Below, piece after piece: positions 34,523 through 46,599 of a DNA stretch of 64,000 nucleotides. This DNA is from Rhyzopertha dominica (Eukaryota > Arthropoda > Insecta > Coleoptera > Bostrichidae): NCBI GenBank assembly GCA_025024175.1, contig QCXZ01000075.1, positions 7,874,001 through 7,938,000 of the forward strand. The letters are read 5' to 3'. Both the position numbers and the translations under genes were made by a program. A model generated the notes under the pieces. The model had not been told where the DNA came from. It did not search any database and saw only the letters and a list, made by a program, of their open reading frames with translations. How positions within the stretch are numbered: the stretch's first letter is position 1; each line of letters starts with the position of its first letter.

Positions 34523-37081
34523 GTGGCCGCAGAAGTATTAGCTTCCGATATTTATGTCGATGATATCGTCACAGGATGTGACACTCCGCAAGACGCTTTG
34601 CAATTACAACGCGATCTTACTTCTTTATTGTTCAAAGGAGGATTCGAATTAAGAAAATGGATGAGTAATGATCAAGAGGTATTATCTCAACTGCCACAAT
34701 CCATTTTACATACAAAATGTCTAACATTCGATGAGTGTGCTGAAACTACAATAAAAATCTTGGGCCTAAAGTGGGATCCGGCTCAAGATTGTTTTCTTTA
34801 TTCCATTGGTGCTGTCGATAATCATGTATGTAACAAACGCCATATGTTATCTCAGCTCGCGCGCATCTACGATCCTCTAGGGTTTTTAGCCCCTGTAACT
34901 TTGGTTTCCAAAGTATTAATTCAGAAACTATGGTCTGTCAAGTTAGATTGGGATGAATGTCCTCCCAAAGACATTATTAAACGTTGGACGATTTATACCA
35001 ATCAATTACCACATATATCGTCCATTTCTATACCGCGCCATGTTTCTTTACCCGCATTTGAATCCGTGGAACTGTGTGGATTTTGTGACGGTTCTTCTGT
35101 TGCGTATGCCGCATGCGTTTATATTCGCTTTGTGTTTAAAAACACTGTTCAAGTCGTATTACTATGCGCAAAGTGCAAAGTAGCACCTTTGAAGCAATTG
35201 TCTATTCCTAGGATAGAACTCTGCGGTGCTCTTTTACTCACAAAATTGATGAACTTTGTTCTTAAAGTATACTATTCAAAATTCACATTCAAACAAATTT
35301 TTGCATTCACCGATTCCACGATTGTTTTACACTGGCTGAACTCTTCCCCTCACCGGTGGAAACCATTTGTAGGAAATCGTATTTCATTAATTCAACAAAA
35401 TCTACCGCAAGCCTGTTGGCAACACGTATCCTCAGAAAATAATATAGCAGACGCTGCTTCAAGGGGTTTACTTCCACTGGAATTTGTAAAGTTTACAAAC
35501 TGGTGGACAGGTCCAGAATTTTTACAAAAACCGCATTCTGAATGGCCCACGCAAAGCATCCGTTATATAAATAATGATCATATAACGGGTGAGCAACGGA
35601 AAACTGCACTTCTCGCTACTACAAGCTCAGAAATGTTGAATTCTTACATTGACAAATATTCTTCTTTGCAAAAACTGCAGAGGGTTTTTGCGTATGTCCA
35701 ATGTTTTATTTTTAATTTAAGAAATCCCAGGATAAAGAGAACGCCTATTCTCACTGTTCACGACTTACAAGCTGCTTTGCTCCTTTTTATTAAACATGTC
35801 CAAAATGAGCACTTTATCCATGATATTGAAAAATTGCGGGCTGGAAAACTTGTATCAAAACCGCTTCGTAAATTGGGTGCCTTTTTAGACGAGGTCGGGG
35901 TCCTAAGAGTTGGCGGCCGACTTCAAAATTCGTTGCTAAATTATGAGAGAAAGCACCCCATTTTACTGCCTCAAAATTCTCGTTTAACCTCTTTAATTAT
36001 TGAGTATGTACACTCTAAACATCTTCATCCCGGTTTACAAACCACATTATACTTAATAACACAAAATTACTGGATTCTTTCTGCACGTCGAGCAGCAAAA
36101 AGGGTGTTATCTAAATGTTATAAATGTTTTCGTTGTAATCCTCTACCATTTCAACCATTAATGGGTAACTTACCTGCAAACCGCGTATCTCAAGTAAAGC
36201 CTTTTTCCATCGTTGGTGTTGATTTCGGCGGGCCCTTTTTTGTAACTTCACGACGTGTCAGAGGTTCAAAATCATATAAAGCATACATATGTATTTTCGT
36301 GTGTTTCGCAACAAAGGCGATTCATCTCGAATTAGTAAGCGACCTGTCCAGCGATAATTATTTATGCGCCCTTCGTCGTTTTATTGCACGTCGAGGAAGA
36401 TGCACTGAAATTGTATCTGACAATGCCACGAACTTTGTCGGAGCTAACAGATATTTGATGAAAATATTCGCAGAAGCTGTTAAATCTGAACAAATAAAAT
36501 GGAGCTTTAATCCCCCGCATGCCTCTCATTTTGGAGGTCTATTCGAAGCTGGCATTAAATTGGTCAAAACGCACCTTGCTCGAGTTATAGGCGATCAGTG
36601 TCTTACCTATGAAGAGTTTAATACTGTTTTGATACAAATAGAATCGTTACTGAACTCCAGGCCCTTATGCGCACTCAGTAATGATCCAAACGATTACAGA
36701 GTGTTGACTCCCGGTCATTTCCTAACTTTGGAACCGCTGACTTGCATTCCTGATCCTGATCTGTCGCACTTGAATATTAACCGCTTAGACCGCTATCAAC
36801 TTTTGACACGTTTGCATCATGATTTTTGGACTCGGTGGCATAATGAGTATCTAAATACGTTGCAACAAAAATTGAAGTGGAATACTCCCTCAGCACCCGC
36901 AAAAGAAGGGGCTCTAGTTCTAATAAAGCGAGATAATCTACCTCCAATGTCATGGAAGCTCGCGAGAATAACGCGTCTTTTTCCAGGTCGTGACAATATT
37001 GCTCGTGTGGCTGAAGTGCAAACAGCTGAAGGCTGGTATACTCGACCCTTGAATAAATTATGCCCATTGCCAGACGCTTAA
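34523..37081 (+). CDS. BEL/Pao rest of reverse transcriptase, RNase H and integrase
   Basis: The frame that continues pol after the break; the true coding start is not the first codon here but the frame upstream. YVDD of the reverse transcriptase lies at about residues 11-14; RNase H with FCDGSS at about 187 and FTDSTIVLHWL at about 265; integrase zinc region with HLHPGL and CYKCFRC at about 500-540; catalytic aspartates in VGVDFGGP (about 565) and SDNATNFVGA (about 632), and glutamate in FEAGIKL (about 675); C-terminal DUF5641-like end with R.WPLARV-type SWKLARI. All catalytic residues are present. Ends 150 bp before the 3' LTR. Confidence 0.9.
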   Translation: MAAEVLASDIYVDDIVTGCDTPQDALQLQRDLTSLLFKGGFELRKWMSNDQEVLSQLPQSILHTKCLTFDECAETTIKILGLKWDPAQDCFLYSIGAVDNHVCNKRHMLSQLARIYDPLGFLAPVTLVSKVLIQKLWSVKLDWDECPPKDIIKRWTIYTNQLPHISSISIPRHVSLPAFESVELCGFCDGSSVAYAACVYIRFVFKNTVQVVLLCAKCKVAPLKQLSIPRIELCGALLLTKLMNFVLKVYYSKFTFKQIFAFTDSTIVLHWLNSSPHRWKPFVGNRISLIQQNLPQACWQHVSSENNIADAASRGLLPLEFVKFTNWWTGPEFLQKPHSEWPTQSIRYINNDHITGEQRKTALLATTSSEMLNSYIDKYSSLQKLQRVFAYVQCFIFNLRNPRIKRTPILTVHDLQAALLLFIKHVQNEHFIHDIEKLRAGKLVSKPLRKLGAFLDEVGVLRVGGRLQNSLLNYERKHPILLPQNSRLTSLIIEYVHSKHLHPGLQTTLYLITQNYWILSARRAAKRVLSKCYKCFRCNPLPFQPLMGNLPANRVSQVKPFSIVGVDFGGPFFVTSRRVRGSKSYKAYICIFVCFATKAIHLELVSDLSSDNYLCALRRFIARRGRCTEIVSDNATNFVGANRYLMKIFAEAVKSEQIKWSFNPPHASHFGGLFEAGIKLVKTHLARVIGDQCLTYEEFNTVLIQIESLLNSRPLCALSNDPNDYRVLTPGHFLTLEPLTCIPDPDLSHLNINRLDRYQLLTRLHHDFWTRWHNEYLNTLQQKLKWNTPSAPAKEGALVLIKRDNLPPMSWKLARITRLFPGRDNIARVAEVQTAEGWYTRPLNKLCPLPDA

Positions 37082-37234
37082 AAAATATTTTCCTGTTTAT
37101 TTTCATTTTTCCATGTACATTATTCATTATTGCTATTTTTTTTTGACTGAAGGTTTTACTTATAAAATTTCAGTATGTTTCTTTCATTTATATAATTTTG
37201 TTAAATTCCTATTTAACAAAATGGTGGGGCAGGA

Positions 37235-37657
37235 TGTTAAGAATTAATAGACTTTAGTTATTTAAGTTGCCTCTTCTAATCGAGGACCATTTTTTGAGTC
37301 ATTTTGAGTTTTGTTCGCGATTTAAAATTCGCGTTTTAGTATTTATATTGTTCGCCCGCCTACGTTCGTTTACACGCGTACGCAGGCGTGTCTTCAAGAA
37401 ATAGCCAGTACCTAGAAGCCATAGCGATTGGGTACCACGCATGGAACCTTCCTCGTGGAAAAGTCGCTTACCGCACTCGCAAAACCGTATCGATCACCGC
37501 TTACGTAATAGTCACCGCCAGTTCGCCCGCTTTGACAACGTTGGACATTGTTGGATTACAGGTAGGCGAACAATCTTTGTTTTTTGACGAATCTTTTAAC
37601 CGCAACGAACCAACACCGCCCCTTTTTTTTATAATTATACAGTCCATTTACGTGACA
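37235..37657 (+). repeat. 3' LTR of the BEL/Pao element
   Basis: 423 bp, TGTT...GACA, followed at once by the second AATAG of the target duplication. Confidence 0.95.
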
Positions 37658-37662
37658 AATAG

Positions 37663-37955
37663 AATAGGTGACATTAAAGAAATGGTCACTAATATTAAAT
37701 TTGATGAATGCGCTAAAGCGCCATTTGTGGCATAATTGAAACTTTTAACTATTCCTAAAAGGCGCCCATCTTGTACAAGTAACCTTTTCTTTAAATTGTT
37801 GGATGGCGGTTTGGCGTGTCACAAAGTAGCTGAGAGCTGTTGACGTGTTCAAGAACTGTTCTTGGTACTGTAATCTTACGATAATGGTAATCTGTAACGT
37901 TGAAATCTTAGTCACAGATTCTTCCATCTCGAAAGAATAAAATAAGTTCTCTATC
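37663..37955. other. Flank of the BEL/Pao insertion
   Basis: A short open reading, IGDIKEMVTNIKFDECAKAP, runs from the target duplication to 37735. It might be part of the interrupted host sequence, but I do not recognise it. Confidence 0.3.
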
Positions 37956-37959
37956 TTCT

Positions 37960-38530
37960 AGACATATTTACAGCATACCTTGTTCGTACAGTGCCGTATA
38001 TATCGGCGAAACAGGTAGATCCATTAAAGCGAGGCTTAATGAACATAAACGCTGCATAAAATCAGGTCACTTCACCCACTCAGCAGTAGCCGAACATCAA
38101 CATAAAACCGGTCACAATATTTCATTTGACAATGTGTCAGTCCTAGCGAAAGTATCTTTTTTCACAACGAGAAAATTCGTAGAGCCATGGAAATTTCCAA
38201 ATATCCCAATAATCTAAACCGCGAAGACGGTTTTGTCTCTCCACTATATGGCACCCAATCACGCGACGGCTATTCCCACTTTCACAATTTCCCACCTCTG
38301 CTGTCAAAGCATCCCCACCCCCCTCGTAGCCCCAAGTACCTATTGTTTTCATTCTCTTTCCTCCTTGGTATTTAGTTCAGTCCGGAAGTNTCCCTCGCAT
38401 TAGGTTTGTACCGTATTCCATACCCCTTATTCCCCTCCTGATGATGCCCCTTTCAAGAGCGGGCGAAACGTCGACCATATTCCGAAATCAGACGCGGTCT
38501 AACCTAAAAAGACTAAGATTTCAATCTAGC
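37960..38530 (+). mobile_element. Penelope-like element: GIY-YIG endonuclease and 3' end
   Basis: Reads SAVYIGETGRSIKARLNEHK (about 37993-38052), the YIG half of a GIY-YIG endonuclease with its conserved arginine, then HFTHSAVAEHQHKTGHNISF, a frameshift near 38170, SKYPNNLNREDGF and SHFHNFPP. The 3' end holds CTGATGA (38438), stem GCCC/GGGC, GAAA (38465-38468) and CGTC, a hammerhead-like motif. Reverse transcriptase is missing (5' truncated). Same family as 18338-18720 on the other strand. Confidence 0.85.
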
Positions 38531-38787
38531 TCTGGTCGTGAAAGCCAGTAACGTTCGTTGTTTCGCAACATACCTAAAGGATAGCATTTCCGTAAATTTA
38601 TATGGCTTGCAATCTTTGATTCGAAATCAGTGCGAGAAAACCAGAGATCTTTCCAGACGAACAACTTGGCTATTGCGAATAAATCAGCCTAAACAGTTTA
38701 AATTAGCAAACGACAAAGGCATAAAAGTACCAATCACTCTTTTCATGATACATGGTAAAAGAGCGCGATGTCAAAGACCTGGTTGAG

Positions 38788-38866
38788 CAGTGCATGCAGT
38801 GTGGCGCAGTGCAGTGCGTGTGCATGTGCATGTGCATGTGCAGGTGCAGGCGCTTGCAGTGATGCA
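38788..38866 (+). repeat. GTGCAT/GCAGTG microsatellite
   Basis: Consists of TGCATG and GCAGTGC units; open frames over it are low-complexity artefacts. Confidence 0.85.
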
Positions 38867-39166
38867 ATTTTAGTATTAAAATCATGTTAGTAAAAAAGTT
38901 GTTATCAGAGAGATAGTATAATGTTATTGTTGATAGCGATGTCAATATGAAATAAAAAGGAATTAATCAAGCATAGGNGTTCCTTTACTGTACAATNTCA
39001 GAGCCTTACTAGAGTGTGCAGTGCTGGAGCTTGAGTTTGAAGGTGCCTATATAGTATACACAGGTTTGTACAGTACAGACCTATTATGGATAGAGATGAC
39101 CGAGGGGTGTATCACTAAGGAATTTTAGTGTACACCCGCCAAGAATTGCACAGAATTACGAGGATG

Positions 39167-39305
39167 TTGGGGTAATGTTTATTAGTCTTCGGTACTTGTG
39201 AAGATTCCACCACGGCCACCATTGCTCAGGTCTGGCCATCCCTCAGGTCTAGTGAGTTTAACCGTGGTGGAATTGTGTCATACCGAAGATCGAGCATAAC
39301 CCCAA
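39167..39305. repeat. 139-bp inverted repeat
   Basis: Left arm TTGGGGT.ATG...TCTTCGGTA...ATTCCACCACGG (39167-39215), and its complement on the right (39262-39305), loop of 46 bases that contains two CTCAGGTCT copies. Could be a fold-back element or RNA hairpin. No second copy in the window. Confidence 0.75.
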
Positions 39306-39570
39306 TTTCCGAAACCCTATAACGACAAACAGATAATGCTAATATCATATCGTACTGAATTTATTATAATAAGTTCAATTTAAATAAGTACATAGATGGT
39401 TGTGGGTAATGTGATGAACAATTTGAAGTCATTATTCATCTACAGTGCTACATAATGTATTGTAAATTTAACTATCAAGTATTGCTTGTATTGAGTACAT
39501 ATTGCCATTGACTTAATTAAAAAAATATAGTTTTAGTCATAAGTGAAACTAAACATTAACATAGAGTACG

Positions 39571-40015
39571 CAGCAGTCAGTCCAAAGTTGAGAGTTCGTA
39601 TCATATGTTTATAACAAAACTGTACCCAAGTCTTTCTGTAGTGGAGGAATTCGTAGATGGGTAGTGATTGTTGTGGTCTTAAGGCAAAAACGTTCTAAAA
39701 AGGGAATTATTTAGTATTTAATAGAGGTGGGTGATCGAATTTACTTACCTAGTGGAATTATTCTTTGACACAAACTGTGATGCAAATTAATTGTGAAATT
39801 ATACTGTTATGGGGAAGTGTGTAAGCGACAGTCAAAAGTACGGAGTTTGTATGATCTGTTCGAAAAGAAACTGTACCTACGCCTTTCTGTGGTGAAGGGA
39901 TTCGTGGAGGTACACGCAATCGTTGTGGCGGTCTCAAGGTCTCAAGGCAAAAACGTTCTAAAATGAGAATTATTTAGTATTGAATAAATGTAAGTGATCT
40001 AATCAACAAGTTGAA
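39571..40015 (+). repeat. Imperfect direct duplication, about 250 bp period
   Basis: GTCAGTCCAAAG...ACTGTACC.A.G.CTTTCTGT.GTG (39571-39720) recurs from 39828 as a diverged copy, both running into AAGGCAAAAACGTTCTAAAA and ATTATTTAGTATT. Origin unknown; might be two decayed LTRs or a local duplication. Confidence 0.65.
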
Positions 40016-40728
40016 GGTTGCTGAATGAAACCACAAACAAAAATGATTAACAATAAAGAACCAGGAGGTATTTATAGTTTACGTCTTACAATTGTAGGTA
40101 AAGAGGTATAGTTGCAAGCAACAATCTATGAGACTCATTATACGAACAGCCGATTACCGCTCACAACGGTTTACAAGTAACACCTGAAGCTGTCGTAAAT
40201 AACAGACGGGTTCGGCACATTCCACTGTTTTGCAGCGGAGCGGACCTTATTCAAAAATTGTGTTCAGGCTTTTTTTAGATATTTTTTCCGTACGATAAAT
40301 CAATGCGCATTATTTGGTATTATTATTTGAACTACAAATATTTCTCATCTAATAGCTTTTCATGTATGACTAAATCGTATTCTTTCCTAATTTAATGAAT
40401 AGTATCTATTTTTATAACTATGAATGGTAAACATTCCAATTTCAATGCAGAAGCCCATATTTTCTAATTTTTGATCGCAGTGTGTAATCGTCCTCTGTCC
40501 TGTTTCTTCACAGTTTGAAATTTTCTTTTAATCTGGAGGATCATAAACGTAGTTTCTACCTGTATATTTTTTTGGAAATAAGAAGAATTCAGAACTATTC
40601 TACTCCTGCTATAAACGGTATTTAAAGCATATATGTTTACTTATATTTTAAAGTTTTACAGCATATTCAGTCATATATGCTTATATTTGGCCACTTATTA
40701 AGAGGCATTTGTGACAAATACATTTCGT

Positions 40729-40935
40729 AGGGCAACTGGTCAAACAGATTATTGCTGATTTTAAACGGTGGGCAACTGAGTACCTCCGAAACAATTAAAT
40801 ATGTTCATTCTTATCACTAGGAACTGTCGCGGCATATACCTGAGTGTTTAATCTCCTAATCTCTATTGACCGGTGGGGCAACTGGTCGAACGGATTATTG
40901 GTGATTTTAAACCGTGGGCCAATTGAGCACTTCCG
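40729..40935 (+). repeat. Two direct copies of a 60-bp sequence
   Basis: GGGCAACTGGTC.AAC.GATTATT and GATTTTAAAC.GTGGGC occur at 40729-40791 and 40874-40935. No coding sense. The rest of 40020-41070 shows nothing that I recognise. Confidence 0.7.
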
Positions 40936-41076
40936 CGTAGACATTGGAAAGAGTAAGAAATATTTTTCTTTTATTCCCCAAACATTTAAATACCTGTAAA
41001 ATACTTGAAAATTTCATTTCGTTCGTTTCGTTTAGAGTGCATTCTCGCTTCTGAATGTGGTCACACCATTCTACGA

Positions 41077-41340
41077 TAACCCCCATATTATTGCATTTTC
41101 AACCCTATTGAAATGATATGGGGGCAGTTGAAACAAAGCCTTCGACGAGGGAACACCGGTGGAAAATTTAGCAATGAAATGCTAAAAATTAAACACGAAG
41201 ATGAAATAACAAGTGTCGATGCATGAAGAAATTCAGTGCGGCATGTACTGGACATTGAAAATCGGTACAGAGCGAATCATGTACAAGAATTAATAATAGA
41301 AGTTAATCGTGATTTTAGCGTTGAAAGTGATAGTGAGTAA
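41077..41340 (+). pseudogene. Tc1/mariner-type (IS630) transposase C-terminus
   Basis: One frame reads PPYYCIFNPIEMIWGQLKQS, the NPIE box with the third catalytic acidic residue, then after a TGA (where relatives have a tryptophan) RNSVRHVLDIENRYRANHV and an acidic end. Only the C-terminal third of the transposase remains. Confidence 0.75.
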
Positions 41341-41344
41341 TTTT

Positions 41345-42845
41345 TTTTAGTTTGTGACTCTTGTAATGTGCTTATTAATAAGCTGTAATAAACATAATCG
41401 ATACCGCGTATAAAATTTATTATGCACTATTGTAAATTTTTTCGAACAAATGTAAATAATTTTCTACTAACTAATTTGTATGTTTTATATTAAATTTGTA
41501 TGAATTCGTTATAACATGCAAAGGCTTTTATTTTATACATCAGAAAATTTAAACCTAATAAAGTATCACATAAAAATAGATCGCGGGTCGCGCAAGTTAG
41601 CATCATTTGTTATAAAAGCTTCTATGTTTTATTGATTGCTAAATTATCACAACTAACAAATTTCAAAAATTTATAGTGGAAAAGTTAAAATTTTAGCCAA
41701 CAATTTTTTTTGAATACGACCCTTTTATGAACTTTGAAGCGTGCCACTAATCCCAATAGTTTAGGACGGCCAACCATAAGGTTGTAAAAACCCTCATTTA
41801 CAATACAATAGTTTACGACGGCCGACCATCAAACTGTAAAACTCTGCATAAGTTAGTCTTATAGATCGTTGCTTGAAAAACCCACAGATGCTGCGGCGGA
41901 TTGATTCATGTCTGTAAGGAACCAACCCTAATAAAGTTCTGGGGAAATTTAGTGACGTGACCAAACAGGTGGCTTAATTTACTTCTAATTTAAATAATTT
42001 GCTACTATTGTAAATATATTAGTAGTTACATGAAACCTACATTTTTTTTTAGTTAAAACAGTGATAACTGAACGAGATAACTCGTTCGTTCGTGTGCATA
42101 TACAAAAAAAAGAAACATGCCAGCAATGGAAACCTGCCGGAAAGCAAACCGTCGTTGGCGTCTCAGAAATGCCCGATATCTCTTGGAATTAGAATTCGAA
42201 CGGCGTCAAGAGCGGCCTGCCTCCAGCAGATTACAACTGTAATTGGTAATTTCAATTTAGCGATGGCTTCTCACTATGTTTGCCGTTCTGATTTAGATTT
42301 CGCAACGGGTATAAAATCGAAAAATGCTGGCAGCGAGTAATACGTTTCGTTTTACAATTAAAAGTTTTTTAATTAACAGTGAAATGAACAGATTCATATC
42401 AGGCGTTATGCAAATATGACTATTATTATTATTTTGCAATTGTGTAAAAACTAATAAGAATCAACGGTGCATTTACTTATGCATCTTCTCGTTGACTTAA
42501 TCAGATGATCCATATCCTCATCGGGAGTCTCAATTCAGGCTACTTATACTGCAGCATGAAAGACCATCAGAGTGCGTAGGATGCACAGTGGTAAAGGTTA
42601 TTTGAAAAAGAGCCAAAACTATTATTACATTATAAAGGAGCATCCTGTATATATAAATCGGATATGCAGGCGCTGTTTACTATATAACATAACAAATATA
42701 TGATGCCTCGAAGCCCACCGTTACACAGTAATGGTCCATTGTTCCTCAAACAAGAATTGTCCACGATAAAAATTATCCACGTAAAACTTGGCTTTATTTT
42801 TAACGATTAATGTAAAACGCAGTAAGTTTTGCTCAAATGACATTT
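41345..42845. other. Unassigned stretch
   Basis: No recognised gene. A reading at about 42115-42240 (RKANRRWRLRNARYLLELEF) is reminiscent of the N-terminus of PIF/Harbinger transposases but too short to assign. Confidence 0.3.
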
Positions 42846-42849
42846 TTAA

Positions 42850-43765
42850 TTGTCAGTTTTCAAAAACATCACCATTGCTATGCACAATAGTTTGTATTTA
42901 CGAAAATGGATTCGAAACAATATTAATTTGCTTCGTCCAAAAAACCTGTGTAAGAGAAACGAGAACTCAGAAATGTCTTTCCCGGCAATTGGAAAATCTT
43001 TGGTAATATCAAAGTTGACGGTAGCATATGTTCTGAATAACTTCAGTCAACGCTTGATTATTAATCGCAAACTAGGTTCCGGCAGAAAATCAAGTGCTGC
43101 TGGTCAAATCACGGAAAAAAAGTGTTAAGTTCCTTCAAGCGAAATCCCAATGCCTCTGTGAGGGATGTGACCAAAAAAGTTGGAACCTCCAAATCCTATG
43201 TTCAAAAAGTGAAGAAGAGGAATGAATTAGAGACCTCTAAGGTACAGAAAGCAACAAATCGGGACGACAAACGAAATTTGGCCGCCATAACTCGGTCTAG
43301 AAAATTGTATAGAAATTTCTTAACAAAGGTGGACTGCGTGATACTGGACGACGAAACTTACGTTAAAGCCAGCTCCCTGGACAAGAATTTTTACTTGTTC
43401 TAATAAACTTGATATTCATAACATATTCAAACAAAAAAAAATGTCAAAGTTTGCTGAAAAATTCTTGATTTGACTTGTTAAATCAAGAATTTTTCAGCGG
43501 GAAGCTTTTTAAAAGTTTTGTCTTTAAGGGAACTATAAGTCAAGAAATGATTTAGAAGAATGCTTGAAAAAGCGCTTATTGCTATTTAAAAAAGATCATG
43601 ATGTTCCCACTCTTTTTTGGCCCGATTTAGCGACAGCCCATTATGCAGAGCGAACCGCACAGAGTTAAGGCCTATTGAAAAATACTGGTCCCATGTAAAG
43701 TGTGAACTCAGAAAAACAAGAGATAAAGCCAAGAACATCACAGATTTCATATCGTTGCGAATAGG
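42850..43765 (+). pseudogene. Tc1/mariner transposase, frameshifted
   Basis: Helix-turn-helix half in 42961-43260 (FKRNPNASVRDVTKKVGTSK), then RKLYRNFLTKVDCVILDDET with the first catalytic aspartate region DDETY at about 43355. From about 43617 the second and third regions follow, with PDLATAHYA and RPIEKYWSHVKCELRKT in alternating frames. The middle is damaged and contains the inverted repeat 43453-43498. TIRs not identified. Confidence 0.8.
43453..43498. repeat. Perfect 19-bp inverted repeat inside the mariner remnant
   Basis: GCTGAAAAATTCTTGATTT and its exact complement, separated by eight bases. It sits where transposase coding sequence is expected, so it probably arose by a local inversion/duplication rather than being part of the element. 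Confidence 0.9.
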
Positions 43766-43829
43766 AGGTTTGAAAACTGCGCATTTCTCACTTAACTCAT
43801 TTTATTTAAAACACTAGTATCAAATACAC

Positions 43830-46560
43830 TACTAAGTCTATACACAACCAGTCGAAACACTACTGTTTTAACGCCACTAATTCACTAAACCACTATACTC
43901 TACACACTTATAGGTATACAGAAGATTTTGAAAAAAATACTAAACCGTTTAAAAGTTAGGGGATAAAATAAGGGGGTTGGGTCCCTCTCGCCCCCTTCCC
44001 AAATAGAATGTATAATGCAGCTTCTAGAAACAATCAAAAAATTTTAAAACTAAGCCAACCAGAATTCGTTAAATTTTAAACAGAGTACCTCCTTTCGCGA
44101 TTTTAAGCAGGATCGCGTACGCCTCGTCTGCCGTTTCACGTACGATTTTGTAATAAATCGTCTGGTACATTCAAGGAGAGGTATAGAAATGAAAATGTTT
44201 ATGTACTCATGAATAAAACATGAGCACTTCGGGTGTCATATAAATCGCCATCGGTCGTAAACAAAAACGTATTGACAATTCTCTTGCTGGATTTTAAATT
44301 GCAAAATGGAGGTGCCCCCGGTTTGTTTTCGCTTACGCTTGGAAGCTCCTACCTGTTTTCGTTGTGAAGCGAGCAAACGCGAACTCACATCTATTGGGAT
44401 GCTTCAGGACATGTGGCGTTTAACAAAGGTGTGTGAATTAAATTTAACCCCATATTGTAATCCCTACCTAAAGGGCTTTACAGTTAATTAATGTGTGTCA
44501 ATTTTGTAGTGTTATTAGTCCCAAAATAATATCATAGGGCGAAATAACGACTTGATTATGTCCTTGGCATTTTAAATATTTCCTTTCGTTCGAACTCGAA
44601 TACATTTTATAATATTTTAATAGTTTGCAGTTGGAGATATAACTATAATTTCCTAAAAGCTTTTAAAATATGAACTTTTTAGCTTCCTGCTTAAAACCAC
44701 GTCTTCGAAGGGCTCCATGCCATCATTTCTCCCAGTATAAAAAAGTACATACTCATACTATTCGCTGAACAAAGATTACGACAAACTTGTAACAGACTTT
44801 CTGGAATGCGTATTTATAGTAACGAATTACTACCAAATCAGAATACCTGTATATCTGAATCTCGGTTTATGTAAACCTTTGATAATTGATATGGGCTCTA
44901 AGGTTTCTCTGGAGAAATAATTTATGATTTTAGCAATGCCTTTTATTGCTGAAATTGGTGTTTACAGATAATACCTTGCAAAGTAGATTCACTGGGTATT
45001 CAAAAGTAGATATTTTGTTCATGTTTTGATAAGCAGGCACTAANACAGCGCTTGACTTTACCTATGTTACTTGGTTATGTGAAGAGTAAAAATCGAAAAT
45101 AGCATCTAAATCCCAAACATAAGATCTGATCCGAGGGCAACTTTCAAAAAGCTGTCTGGAAAAGTATCAAAACAGATCTTGACAAGTGAATTTATTAGAT
45201 TTCCTGCAATACTTCCTGCACATTGAACGAGAGTCAGAAACTGTCTGCTTGAACTATTATATAAATTAAAATCGCAGTTGAAATAACCACTATGTTCGCA
45301 TCAACGACGAGCTTACCATGAGACAGGAAATGCCACAGGCCTTTCCTCCAATCTTCATAAAATTTCAAAAACTGCACCTTCCGTTGAAAGCTTGCAAAGA
45401 AGGAGGGAGAGGTCGCATACGTTTCAACAATCACGCTCTTTCAGTCCTTGGCAAGCTTGCAATTTGGGATTTCTGTCGTAACTGTCTAAAGCGATAACGT
45501 GATACGGGATAACGAGATACGTGAATTAGAATACTTTAGCCCAAGGTCCAATAAAGGCGGCTTAGTTTCTTGTCATTTATTTCTTGTTTTAAGTTTTTGC
45601 TTGGTTTACTTTTCTGATGGTTAAGGAGTTGATATATGGTTGGTGTAGTGTCCGTTTCCTTTCCATTTATTGCTATTATTTTAAGTCTTTCCTGACCACA
45701 TTCTATTATTACATTCTACGTTTTATAGAATAAACATGCAGAGATGGAAACCTTCTGATGTCGGGTGTGAGATATGCAAAGCTAAAATTAAATCAAATCA
45801 GAAAAGCAACATTGCGCTGGAAAAACATTGAAATCAACCTACAATATTACGAAAATTGTTTCCAATATCAAATTAACGTGGATGAACTTTTATTGCAATC
45901 GACGCAAAACAGCATAAAAAGTTACCAATAATTATAATAGAAACGATGTGTATTGATGATAATAACATATATTTGTCTAGCATACAATATCTATAAAACA
46001 TGATTGGGAGCAAGAAAGTTATACGGAAAGTGAAAAGCCCCTCAAATAGATTTTGCACAAGAACATAACGAGAATCACACCTTTGTACTGATGTGCGGCT
46101 GGACGAATATGGTAGTTCTTTTTTAAGATGATTCAAAGTGAACAATGCAAGTGAGCCTTTCAAAGCACCGCTTCTAGTCAGAGCATTTGCTCTATATGGG
46201 AAATCGAGGTGGCACAAATATCCTAAGTAAAGTAGCTACCGATAATATGTTGGTAAGGCATACAATAATTATTTCCTTTGAAAGAAATATTTGTAGTGAC
46301 CAAAGAGGCTTATAGCTGGGGAACTTCAGTCAAAAGCGACCAGGTAGAACGGGTAACGGATAATATGTCTTAGTTTGTATTGTCACTGGTATTATTATAC
46401 TATAACGAATCAAAACAGATATACTGTATTAAAGACAATTTTCTGATAGCGATTTTCATTTGATGGCTGGTTTAAACAAATGCCTATTCGATACACTACT
46501 AATTTACTGTGAAAAGATTGAAAACAGTAGTAAAGATATGAATTAAAAGTCATTGTTAGA
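43830..46560. other. Unassigned stretch
   Basis: No recognised gene. A short exon-like reading at 44306-44430 (RELTSIGMLQDMWRLTK) ends at gtgtgtga, a possible splice donor; a Cys/His reading (GCEICKAKIKSNQKSNIALE) at about 45760-45830 resembles a zinc-finger fragment. Neither can be assigned. Confidence 0.3.
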
Positions 46561-46599
46561 TAAGAAGGACCTTAATGAGATAACAGCACTGAGCTCAAG

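Larger units (their letters stand above)
31161..37657 (+). mobile_element. BEL/Pao LTR retrotransposon, nearly intact
   Basis: Two LTRs (31161-31584 and 37235-37657), each beginning TGTT and ending GACA, bracket a gag-pol region of about 5.2 kb. The insertion duplicated AATAG (31156-31160 and 37658-37662), the 5-bp length usual for this superfamily. A primer-binding candidate starts TGGTCC at 31594, nine bases after the LTR, and a purine-rich stretch (GGTGGGGCAGGA) precedes the 3' LTR. LTRs differ, as far as I can see, by one base, so the insertion is recent. One frameshift breaks pol. Confidence 0.95.

Noticed and set aside
38703..38945. His/Met-rich frame over the repeat at 38.8 kb
   Set aside because: A translation of the GTGCAT microsatellite.
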